Part shown: one piece after another, positions 1 through 9,561 of the stretch | Layout of the letters: each line of letters begins with the position of its first letter | How positions within the stretch are numbered: position 1 is the first letter of the stretch | The notes under the pieces: generated by a model | What the model saw: the letters and a program-made list of their open reading frames with translations, nothing else | Told to the model about the DNA's origin: nothing | Database searches by the model: none | Made by a program: the position numbers and the translations under genes | From: Bradysia coprophila | Taxonomy: Eukaryota; Arthropoda; Insecta; Diptera; Sciaridae | Length of the DNA stretch: 64,000 nucleotides | Assembly: GCF_014529535.1 (NCBI RefSeq) | Contig: NW_023503423.1 | Location: 6,310,473 to 6,374,472 of the forward strand | Direction of reading: 5' to 3'

Positions 1-819
1 GACAAAGTACACGAAGCTAGATGGATGGATGGATCAATTGCTGTTGCTGGTATACATATTTTTATTGGCCTTTATTTCTTCGTTCTTGGATTCTTAAATT
101 TTGGCCTAATTTATTTGTTCTTACACCTTGGATTTTTGTAGGGGCGGGGATTACAATACTTCATCGAATGAAAAAAAGTTTTTGAAAATCCGTTGAGATT
201 TACTCAAAAAAGAGCACAAAATTGTTACATTTAACGTTTTTTTAAAATCATATTTCCATATTTCCATTTTTAATCATAATCATATTGAACGTGTTACGTA
301 CGGTGTATTTTCTTTTGTAAGACCCATGACTTACGCTCAAGGGAATCACCAATGAATCATTTGGAAATTTTTTCTCATATAGTTAAATTTTCAAACACTT
401 TATTATACTTATTTAGTTCTAAAAAATTAATTAAAATTTCTTTCTTATTTAATTATTCTTCACTTATATTCACGCCGTAGGTGCGGTCGAAATTCAAAAT
501 GGAAAGTGCGGAGATCTTTCTAACGTAGCGTCATTTTCATATAATGAAGCGTTGAAATGTATTTTTCGGTTCACTTTTTCATCGAATTATAGTTACAATA
601 CTAATGTGTTCGAATACCAACTGACCATTGTTCCTGGAGGATGAAGGTCCTTTATAGCAACTAACTTCATGGACTCTTATGGGCTCCCATAACAAACCAT
701 GTGTTTATTTTTAAAAGTTGTAAATTGTAAAGCTAAACTGAATCGTAGTGTACAAATTCTAAATATTTTTCTACGCTGTGATTGACGTAATGTCCGTTAA
801 ATATTCGAAAGCTTGATAA
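1..819. other. Intergenic, no gene seen
   Basis: AT-rich sequence with homopolymer runs and a short ATGG tandem tract near position 20-35. I see no coding exon with family similarity or usable splice sites. Confidence 0.5.
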
Positions 820-1020
820 ACACATCCTCTGGACAACCTCTGCCACTTGTGACGCAATTTTTTTTTTTCAATTTTCTTTCTAAGATTTTTTGGGTCAATA
901 TTTTGTTGATAAAATTTTTGCGTACAGGCGCAGAATATGTCACCCTCAACGATATCAGTTAATTTATAAGTTAATACACAAGGACTTGCGTCACCTTCAC
1001 CCTTTAAGGGTTTTTGATTG
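820..1020 (-). repeat. Dispersed repeat, GTGACGCAA family, partial copy
   Basis: This segment shares with 33786-34121 and 61515-61755 the words CTGCCACTTGTGACGCAA, GATATCAGTT and CTTGCGTCAC, followed by the end motif CCCTTTAAGGGTTTTT. The right end matches the right end of the complete copy at 34121, but the left inverted terminus is missing. It is therefore a truncated, non-coding member of the family. Confidence 0.6.
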
Positions 1021-1613
1021 ATTGTTATACTACTGAGTATGTGTACATATCCGAAAGCTACACAGAGAAAAAAGTCGGATTAAATGTTTAATCTACAGAA
1101 AGATTACGAATATTTTAAATATTTCGAAAGATTTCTTTTCAATCTTTTTTCAAAGATTACAATTATTAAATCTTTCAATAGATTGCGTTTCGGGTTAAAA
1201 TGGCTAAAATTGATAGTAGCAATGAAAAGTAAAGAATTTCCCACGAAAATGTTTTGTTTTTGTTTAAAGTTCGTTGTTATGGTATCTAGAGTTTATGATT
1301 AGAAGCTACTGCCATGTGTAATTTTTAGTCATCTGATAGCGATTCAAAAGTAAAAATCACAGTACACAAATGTTTGAGATTTTTTTTTTGCCTTTCTTAA
1401 AGGATATTGATATCCGAGTTAAGAAAATCGTTGAAAAAGTAAATAATTCTTCCATGCAAATGGTACAATTAAATATGGGTGCAAAATACCGTTTTATTAT
1501 AATATTTTCCATACGCTTATGGCACTTTTCAATAGTTTTGTAAGGCTCAACTTCCTTATCTATGCTCATATAGATTTATGAAGTATGATAACCGTTTATT
1601 AAATAATTGGAAA

Positions 1614-1936
1614 ATTGAGTTACAAACAATTTTTTTTTATTTTTTATCGATGGAGAACCTAATTATAAGACACTTTGTCTCGTATCATATGCCAAAAAAA
1701 GTTAAAACTTTTTTTATAAATCGAAAGTCACTGAAAACACGAAAATTCGAATAGAAATACAGTATGTCATCAAAAAATTTTGTATTTCGATTCGAATTTT
1801 CGTGTTTTCAGTGACTTTCAAAATGATTTATAAAAAAAGTTTTAACTTTTTTTGACATATGATACGAGACAAAGTGTCTTATAATTAGGTTCTCCATCGA
1901 TAAAAAATAAAAAAAAAATTGTTTGTAACTCAATTA
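1614..1936. repeat. Near-perfect palindrome (MITE-like)
   Basis: The left arm begins with AATTGAGTTACAAACAAT and the right arm ends with its reverse complement. Arms of about 150 bp each, with a loop of about 20 bp near 1770, pair almost base for base. The arms include TCGATGGAGAACCTAATTAT and AGTCACTGAAAACACGAAAA. A single strand would fold into one long hairpin. There is no coding content. Confidence 0.8.
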
Positions 1937-1952
1937 AAAAAAAAATGTTGCC

Positions 1953-2172
1953 TTCGATTAGGATTTGAACTCGTTTACAATGATGGTTACCTCAGTTGGT
2001 ACAAAGGTTTCGTTCAGAAGATTATTTTTTAATCTTTGAAAGAGCAAAATCTCCGCAACAACGGTTCGCAAAAGAATCTTGCTAAGATTAAGAACCCAAT
2101 AGCTCAGTGGTAAAGTACAGGACGGGAGATACGGAGTTACCGAGGTGAACGAGTTCAAATCCTAATCAAAGT
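1953..2172 (+). other. tRNA-like sequence inside inverted repeat
   Basis: At 2100-2110 the sequence TAGCTCAGTGG fits the pol III A-box consensus, and at 2151-2162 GAGTTCAAATCC fits the B box. The B-box block is repeated inverted at about 1955-1980, so the segment is bounded by inverted copies of GAGTTCAAATCCTAATC. I could not fold a proper T arm or acceptor stem, so this is not a functional tRNA gene. It is best read as a tRNA-derived (SINE-like) relic captured by the surrounding element. No poly-T terminator directly follows. Confidence 0.4.
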
Positions 2173-2466
2173 AAGTAAAAAAAAACATTTAATTTCAACT
2201 AAATAAATAAAATTTCCAATTTCAGAATAAATAAAACAAGTAAATCTGACTCAATATTCAAATAAATGTTGGAAATTTTTTTTTAATTTCAAAATAAAAA
2301 AAATTGAAATCTCTAGGAAGATTTCGATCTAATCCGTCGACAGATTATTTTCGAAAGATTAAATGCAAGTAATCTTTCGAAAAATTAGATTTCAATCCAA
2401 AAATAAATTTGGTCCTATATGTAATCCGAAAAAGATTTAAATCTAATCCAGGATTTTTCTCTGTGT

Positions 2467-3378
2467 TAGTGTCTTAAAAAATGTTAATTTTGTTTAAATA
2501 ATGTTTTGTCGTTCGATATTCACTAACTATTTTGCTCCCTAAATTTAGTTATCTAAAAATATTTTAAATGATTTACCACCCTTAGCTTGATGAAGCGGTG
2601 AATGACAGCAACTTCTTTGATACTACTTCGGATCTGGCTTTTCTTCTTCTTTTTTGTTATGATCAGTGACATTTGGTAAAACGAAAACGTATAGCACATG
2701 AAAGAATAAGAAAAATATTTTTAGTTGATAAAGGAACAGATGTTTTCAATTGTTTGGTGAATTGTAAGTCTGAACAAAGTGTGTGCAGATTGATAGCCAT
2801 CGATAGCATGAGATTTACTTTAGATACGTCTTTGAAAATTGAATCTTTTACATCGTAATACCGGTCACTCCATTGTTTTTGTTTTACGCAAGGTCAAGTA
2901 AGAGTAGGTTCGTATGAGTGATAAGCAAAAGTGCACTTAAAAACAAAGAAACAGTTATCTCCGTGTGGCCTCTTTCAAAATAAATAAAATTGAGAACCAA
3001 AATTCAGCGAACTCACATTACAGTGGACGTCAGCGTAATTTGGATCGAAATTTGCTTCAGGTGTTTTTCAGCTGGTCCATTCATACAAGCAAAGTTGCTT
3101 ACACTTGTTTATACGGGCGGAGTAGTTACACGCATTTCTCCCTGAAAGATACTTCAATTGTTACTTGTAATAGAAAACGAAAATCACTTACGGTCTTCAA
3201 TTCACTCATTTTAGTGGTACACTGCACGCAATCGTACGAAATTTTACCAGGGACGAAAGAACCTTTGATCAAAAAACTTATTGCCCGACTCACTGTCGAT
3301 AATGCTGTAAATTCAATTTCGCTTTTCTTCTGAAATTACAGAGAACAATTTCATTGGTAGAGAGCCTTCATTCATACA
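2467..3378. other. Intergenic / upstream of prenylcysteine oxidase
   Basis: There is no recognisable exon. Open frames here (for example 2965-3333) lack family similarity. The region immediately left of 3379 should hold the promoter and 5' UTR of the next gene, but I see no clear TATA or initiator signal. Confidence 0.4.
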
Positions 3379-4986
3379 ATGTTTCGCTCGTATGTAAGCA
3401 AACTTGTTGTGGCTGCCATAATACTCAGTCAGGTAGCATATTCACAACAGGACAATGTAAAAATAGGTTTGTAGTGGCTATATATTCCAGTTCCTTGGCC
3501 AGTCCACCCATAAAAGCTAATATTTCGTTTCAGCAATAATTGGTGGAGGCATTGGCGGGACATCATGTGCATATTATCTGAATGAAATGTTTGAAGAGGA
3601 AGCGGATATTCACATCTATGAAGGAAGCGAAATTGGTGGTCGGCTTGCCACGGCTACAATGGGCGATAAGAAGGAATACGAAACTGGTGGTTCGATTATA
3701 CACGAACGGAATAGGTATATGTCGGACTTTGTTAGGGACCTGGGTAATTGCCATTGTGATGTTGATGTCTCTCCCAAATGTATTCTCATCTCCCCTTTTC
3801 CGAAGGTCTTGAACGCCGTTCGCTTCCACCAGATGCACGCCTTGGATTGTACAATGGAAAGACGTTTTATTTCGTTGAAAGTGATTACTCCTTCATGAAC
3901 ATAATAAAAATGCTGTGGCGCTATGGATTCGATACGATAAGATTGCAGAGCTTCGTCGAAAAAATGCTGGACAAATTTGACAGGTTTTTTTCACAAGAAG
4001 TGAAAGACTTCTAGTCCCAAAATTGAATCTCGTTAAATTTCAGGATCTACGATTTACAGAAAGAAGGTCACACATTCGAAAACGTTCATGATTTGTTGGC
4101 AGCAATGGATCCGACTTTCCCCAATTATTTGAATGTTACCGTACACGATGCGTTCGTAAATGACGAAGGATTATCGGAGAGTATTGTGAATGAATTGGTA
4201 CAGGCGTCCTTACGGTGTAACTACGGTCAAACCATTAATGTCCATGAATTTGTTGGCTCTGTATCAATGGCTGGAATGAGTGGAAAATTGTGGAACGTGC
4301 ACGAAGGTAATCGTCGAGTACCTGAACGATTATTAGTAGAATCAAAGGCTAAACTGATCGAAGACTACGTAACATCGGTGGTCAACAATCAAACCAAATA
4401 TACGTTGTCCACAACGACAGCTAGTGATACTTACGATTATGTTGTTATTGCCACACCACTGTCACAAAATCAACGGATTCCATTGCAATTTAACAATTTC
4501 ACAGTACCAATTGCTGGACTCGGCGAATACCATCGAACGGTTAGCACGCTCGTTGTAGGAACATTGAAGAAAAGCAAATTCCCAGAGTTTGCTGATGGCA
4601 GTTCAGCGATTATACTCAATACGAATGACGACGATTTCTTCAATTCGATCGGTAACATACAGGCAATCGACGGTCAAATGGGTCACAATGTATGGAAGGT
4701 ATTTTCCAAGAAACCATTAACCGACAACGAAATCGAGGAGCTATTTGAAAATCATACTGAGGTAAAAGTGGTTGACTGGTTGGCATATCCACGATATGTT
4801 TTACCATATCAGGCCAGATCGTTTACGTTAGCACCGCGACTCTATCACATTAACGCAATCGAGTGGGCTGCTAGTGCGATGGAAATGAGTTGCATAGGAG
4901 CCAAGAATGTTGCGCTGCTGATCAGACAGAATAGTGGCAAAATCGAAGTTCCTCCGGCGACGAAAGGACCCCATATGGAATTATGA
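3379..4986 (+). CDS. Prenylcysteine oxidase (FAD-dependent, PCYOX1 family)
   Basis: Four exons: 3379-3466, 3534-3743, 3806-3983 and 4044-4986, phases consistent throughout, 472 aa. Family enzymes are FAD thioether oxidases that cleave prenylcysteine left by degradation of prenylated proteins, giving cysteine, a prenyl aldehyde and hydrogen peroxide; they act in the lysosomal/secretory compartment. Residues 1-21 form a hydrophobic signal peptide. A Rossmann FAD motif IIGGGIGGTSCAYYL follows at about residues 31-45, then EGSEIGGRLAT, which fits the FAD ribose-binding part of the fold. The C-terminal half carries family-like blocks near YHINAIEWAASAMEM. Length suits the family (about 470-505 aa). 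The start was chosen because this ATG gives the signal peptide and the correct phase into exon 2. AATAAA lies at 5105-5110. Introns are 60-67 bp. Function is by homology. Confidence 0.9.
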
Positions 4987-6620
4987 CAATAGTTTTTTGA
5001 TGCTGTAAGTAAGTCAAGGAATTTCAGTCGCTTTGCTTAAAAGTATTTGATTTGGCTAGTGCTTTCTTCAGGAGCTATGTTAACCTTTGGATTGTTGTGT
5101 GATAAATAAAGGCTACGTTGTTAAATTAGACCATTTCTTTTACGTGACGTGTCAGTCAACTTTTCGGATATTTATGTAAACTCTCACTCCTGCAAGACCA
5201 CTGTATGCTATGGAAATCTAGTGCATTTGGCTACAAATCTTACTGAATTCGATCTACCGCCTAAGTCTTTATAACGCGGTTGAGTTAACGTTGAGTTGAC
5301 AGTTTTCTTTCACTGAATGGCTATTGGCTACTAGGAATTTCGCGCCCCATACGGCGCGAAACTCCTATCATAGAGTAAGAATTTCGCTCCGGCGTCATTC
5401 ACAATATGACTTTCGTAAAAGGAAAATTTTCTACTGTGAATCACGCCGGCGCGAAATTCCTCGTTACCCACTGAATTTCGTCACGTGATGTCATCATTCT
5501 CATCAGGGCTAGGTCAAGGTTATAGCTGCAGGACTTTCAGTAATTTTGAACTAAAATGCATTGTCACTTGGACATAATAATAACATTAGACCTCATGCTA
5601 CAATGACTTCCGAACCAAAGTCGTAGTATCTTACATGGTACATGAGTTGAAAAGCGTAAGTTTCATGTATAGCAAATAAAATAAAGTTTCGAAATATTAT
5701 CCACACAGGATAATAATAGATTATACGTATCGGTGGGATATGTATCTATCACATTCACCCAAATAAATCTTTTTTTTTGTTTCGTAGGGTCGAAAGTGGT
5801 TTATTATATCACCAGAGAAAAGAAGAGTGGTTTAGTAGCCAAACAACAAGTAATATCCATAACAAAACGAAAAGCCACGATTTCGTGTTGTTGTTGACCT
5901 CGACGTCGCCTCGGATCAACAAACCTCACACGAAAATTGGAAGTAATTATTTTATCATACTCCGTTAGATACGTACGCTCTTTTATTCAACAAAGCAAAG
6001 TTTGACATCATGAAACAACTCCCTGGCTAAATCGCTAAACACTCCGATTGATATTGACTGAATGTTTGCCCACGGTATCGGGGAATCTGGCTTACGGTGC
6101 CAAAAGAACGCACTTTTAAACTACGTAAAAGGTGAACTGGCACACACAAGTTAATTGCTGCAAATGCTTTTTAGCCATGTCTTCGACTTAATGACTACTT
6201 TTACAAAATTTTGGTATCGAAAAATCGTGTGCGAGTTTACCTTTTACATAGTTGAAAAATGCGTTGTTTTAGCACCACATGCCACTTTACCGTAGAACGC
6301 ACTTAGTTTCCCGAACTACGTTTAGAAGTTATTGAAATTATCGGGACGAAACGGTGTCTCTAGGTACTCCAGGGAATGACATGACTTTATAAAAACATTT
6401 TTTTTCTATTGTTTTATCGCAGTTTTGACTCAACTTGACTAGAACGGAAGACTGGAATAGGCTGTGAATACGGTGACTGCTCATTTATTTTTTGAAGTAT
6501 CCATTTCTAGTTTAGGCTTCGTAGGACGAAATATTCTCAAATTGGTTTTACGACACATTGATAGCATATGTATGAACAAAAAATTTGTGCTATTTTGCCA
6601 CTTATTCATTCAAAATCAAA
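4987..6620. other. Intergenic with small repeats
   Basis: The 3' UTR of prenylcysteine oxidase ends near 5110-5130. After that there are only short repeats. At 5333-5461, inverted copies of AGGAATTTCGCGCC bracket a second inverted pair built on CGGCGTGATTCACA. At about 5870-5945, a tract with GACCTCGACGTCGCCTCGG matches the foldback repeats at 40.8-41.1 kb. No gene was identified. Confidence 0.5.
5333..5461. repeat. GC-rich inverted repeat, about 130 bp
   Basis: AGGAATTTCGCGCC at the left end and GGCGCGAAATTCCT at the right end are exact inverted copies. An internal third copy, GGCGCGAAACTCCT, and the pair around CATTCACAATATG and TGTGAATCACGCC make it a compound hairpin. The GC-rich ends stand out from the AT-rich surroundings. 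Confidence 0.6.
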
Positions 6621-7055
6621 ACCACGCCATTAGTCGTATAAATTTAAACGTCAGAGAGAGGTTTCTTCTCCTTTGTTACGATCTGTCAGTTTTTCTATTT
6701 TGCGATTTGGTATGGAAATGAAAACTAAAATTGAGATATCTTTGCTGTTTTAAGTGGTTTTTCATATTTTTTTGGACCAAAATGTTTTAAAATGTGTTTG
6801 GAATCGATTGGCATTAACAGATTGTGTGAAAATATTTTTTTCTATTTTATTATTTTGTTAATGTCAATCGATTCCAAACACATTTTAAAACATTTTGGTC
6901 CAAAAAAATATGAAAAACCATTTAAAACAGCAAGGATATCTCAATTTTAGATTTCATTTCCATACTAAATCGCAAAATTGAAAAACTGACAGATCGTAAC
7001 AAACAAGAAAAAAGCTCTCTCTGACGTTTAAATGTATACGACTAATGGCGTGGAT
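6621..7055. repeat. Palindromic transposable element, copy A
   Basis: The ends are CCACGCCATTAGTCGTATAA and its reverse complement. The arms are about 200 bp and include GACGTTTAAA, ACGATCTGTCAGTTTTTC and GGACCAAAATGTTTTAAAAT. They surround a loop of about 50 bp that contains CAGATTGTGTGAAAATA. It is a full foldback element without coding potential, closely related to copy B 50 bp downstream. Confidence 0.8.
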
Positions 7056-7103
7056 TGCAGTAAAATAGTAGATTACGTTCTTACTTGGAGCTTTTTATTT
7101 TGC

Positions 7104-7544
7104 CAATCCACGCCATTAGTCGTATAAATTTATACGTCAGAGAGAGCTTTTTTCTCCTTTGTTACGATCTGTCAGTTTTTTTATTTTGCGATTTTGTATG
7201 GAAATGAAAACTAAAATTGAGATATCTTTGCTGTTTTAAGTGGTTTTTCATATTTTTTTGGACCAAAATATTTTAAAGTGTGTTTGGAATCGATTGACAT
7301 TAACAAAATAATAAAATAGAAAAAAATATTTTCACACAATCTGTTAATGCCAATCGATTCCAAACACATTTTAAAACATTTTGGTCCAAAAAAATATGAA
7401 AAACCACTTAAAACAGCAAACATATCTCAATTTTAGTTTTCATTTCCATACAAAATCGCAAAATAGAAAAACTGACAGATCGTAATAAAGGAGAAAAAAG
7501 CTCTCTCTGACGTATAAATTTATACGACTAATGGCGTGGATTGT
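7104..7544. repeat. Palindromic transposable element, copy B
   Basis: Same ends and arms as copy A at 6621-7055. The central loop (about 7300-7350) is the reverse complement of copy A's loop, so the two elements are inserted in opposite orientation, with a spacer of about 50 bp. No TSD could be assigned with confidence. Confidence 0.8.
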
Positions 7545-8622
7545 GGCTCGATTTGAAGACGCGAGAGACTTAGAGAGACCTCGCTTCGCTCTAGCCGCAA
7601 ACTTTCGCTCTTGGTGAAATTTCCTACTTTCTCCCTTTGGTTAACAATTAACGCTAATGGCATTTCACAGGTGGAAAATTACAGTTTTTCCACCACACAA
7701 ATCTAAAATGACCACGATGCACTTTATAGATTTGTCCTTCTGCAAGGTTCATATTATTTTTTAAATTCCGTTTGAGATACAGTGGCAATAAAAAGGTGTG
7801 AATTGAGACATATAGTAAATGCACTGTTCGCATACAAAGTGCAACAATTTAGTCACAGTTCAAATAAACAATTATTTATCGAATTATTTACTCAAATATA
7901 TTTCCACTTCTTGAGAATCTTTAAAAAGTATTTACCAAACGTTATCAGGACTGATGGCAATCAATACATAAAATCTATAAAAGTTTTCAGTTAAATAAAA
8001 TTTAAAACGACATTTAATAATAAATGCAATAGCACACGTACAGCATTCATTTACCCGTCCCATTCTGTGTGTGTAATGAACGTAATCTAAACTGATGTTT
8101 ACACATCAAATCCCAGACACTATAGACACTACTCCCATTTGCTTAAAAAAAATTGGGTATAAAAGCGTTGAAGTTCGGTTGTTGGATTTTCATTTGAATT
8201 TATTCCGCATCAATTAAAAGTGATTAGTTAGACTGTGATTCCGAATAGTGTGAAAATGAAAAATATCTATTAAGTGGACAGAGATTTCAAAAATACGTGA
8301 GCAATATATGTATTGTTATTACGAATTTAAGGAGATGATTTCATGATATTTACTGACCGATTTATTGATTCAGTCATTGAGGTCATAATTACTGATTATT
8401 TATTTCGTGTGAATTGTTTCAATTGAGTCGACAGATCAGACTAGTTTTTTTTTGGTGAGTAGAGACGCAATTGATCGTCTAGTTATTGTATTTAGTGAAT
8501 CACGAGACACTGAATTTTTCCATTTTAAATGTTCGAATTTAACCTTAAGCTTTGCTTAAGCAGCTCGTGTGGATAAATAGCGAATTTGGTTGAAAGTATT
8601 TTATTGTCAATAGTGTGACCAT
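7545..8622. other. Intergenic, no gene seen
   Basis: AT-rich DNA. Around 8150-8480 the sequence GGGTATAAAAGCG, followed by arthropod-like initiator sequence, resembles a core promoter, but no coding exon that it could serve was found on either strand. Confidence 0.35.
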
Positions 8623-8824
8623 CACGGCAGAGTAAAATAAACCAGGCAGGAGCGGTTCATTTTCGAAACGTCAAATAAGGGACCTAATACACGGGATGAA
8701 AATGAACTCAAATGAACACTGACATAAATTGAAAAAATTTATTCGCAAAATATCAAGGGCTACTAGATTATTCAGGTCCCTAGTCAAACAAGCGCTCCTG
8801 CCTGGTTAACTTTACTCTGTCGTG
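8623..8824. mobile_element. 202-bp MITE with 8-bp target duplication
   Basis: Flanked on both sides by GTGACCAT (8615-8622 and 8825-8832), an exact 8-bp direct repeat. The terminal inverted repeats start with CACGGCAGAGTAAAATAAAC on the left and CACGACAGAGTAAAGTTAAC on the reverse of the right end, and both continue into CAGGCAGGAGCG. An 8-bp TSD and TIRs beginning with CA fit a non-autonomous hAT-type element; a P-type element also makes 8-bp TSDs. The interior has no ORF. Confidence 0.85.
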
Positions 8825-8832
8825 GTGACCAT

Positions 8833-9561
8833 GAATTCAAATCAGGGTCTATAGAGGTGTTGCTTCGAGTGTGTCATGTGACAGAAGAGATCTGAAGGCA
8901 ACAAAATGGACAAAGTCTCTAAAGTTTCTAGGTAAAATGAGTTTCAATGGGAAATGGGATAAAGGAAAAGGCGTAACTCGTCTAATTATCATATGCAATT
9001 CTGATTGGCGATTAATGCTGAAAGCCAATGGTAAAGCTGCGGGAAAGTGTGAAAAATTGATTTTTTAAATTCTAAATAAAATCAAGTTGAAATCATAACT
9101 GTTAAAACCTAATTTTTCGACTGTATTACCTTCATTCCACCACTAGTTTCATTACACCACTAGTGTATCTCGATAAATAGTTGTTAGTGTTTAACGGTTT
9201 TGCATTTAATAATAAAAAAAAACAGAAAAAATGGACAAAGAAAACAGAAGACGACGAATCGTTACAAACACTACACACAATGTTAAACAAGAATCATAAC
9301 TGAATGTTAACGATAATATTCGAGAGACTCCATTTTCACAAAATAATCATAAAACGGTGGAGAAAAACCGACATTGAAAAACATAGTCTTTTCTCAGCAT
9401 TTCCAAATCTTTTCACATCCTACGTTCGATTTCTGTGATTCTCAGGCCAGTTGTAATAAAGTATGAGCGGCCGTTCTATTTAAGATACGTTACTAAAAGA
9501 ATATTTACTTTCCTATATTTTAAGTCCACCTGTTGGTCTGCTCAGTCTTCCGTATCGAGAT
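8833..9561. other. Intergenic, upstream of exchanger gene 1
   Basis: No supported exon. The frame at 8871-9068 has no recognisable domain. The promoter and 5' UTR of the exchanger beginning at 9562 should lie here, but no core elements were identified. Confidence 0.35.

Larger units (their letters stand above)
1060..2466. mobile_element. 1.4 kb TIR element with nested repeats
   Basis: The outer ends are inverted copies of CACAGAGAAAAA (left at about 1061, right ending at about 2466). Inside each end lie many subterminal words of the type GGATTAAAT, AATCTTTC and GATTTAAATC in both orientations, as in non-autonomous DNA transposons. A TA is present at or next to each outer boundary, so a TA target duplication is possible but not proven. 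No transposase-like reading frame is present; the short frames inside are AT-rich and match nothing I know. It contains the palindrome at 1614-1936 and the tRNA-like block at 1953-2172. Confidence 0.6.

Noticed and set aside
2100-2162. Possible tRNA gene
   Set aside because: A and B boxes are good, but the T stem, D stem and acceptor stem do not pair.
3563-3838. Minus-strand and alternative-frame ORFs over the prenylcysteine oxidase exons
   Set aside because: Shadows of the real coding frame, which alone shows the FAD motif and closes in phase with the other exons.
8150-8480. Core-promoter-like GGGTATAAAAGCG
   Set aside because: No coding exon found downstream on the plus strand that it could serve; left as an unsupported observation.
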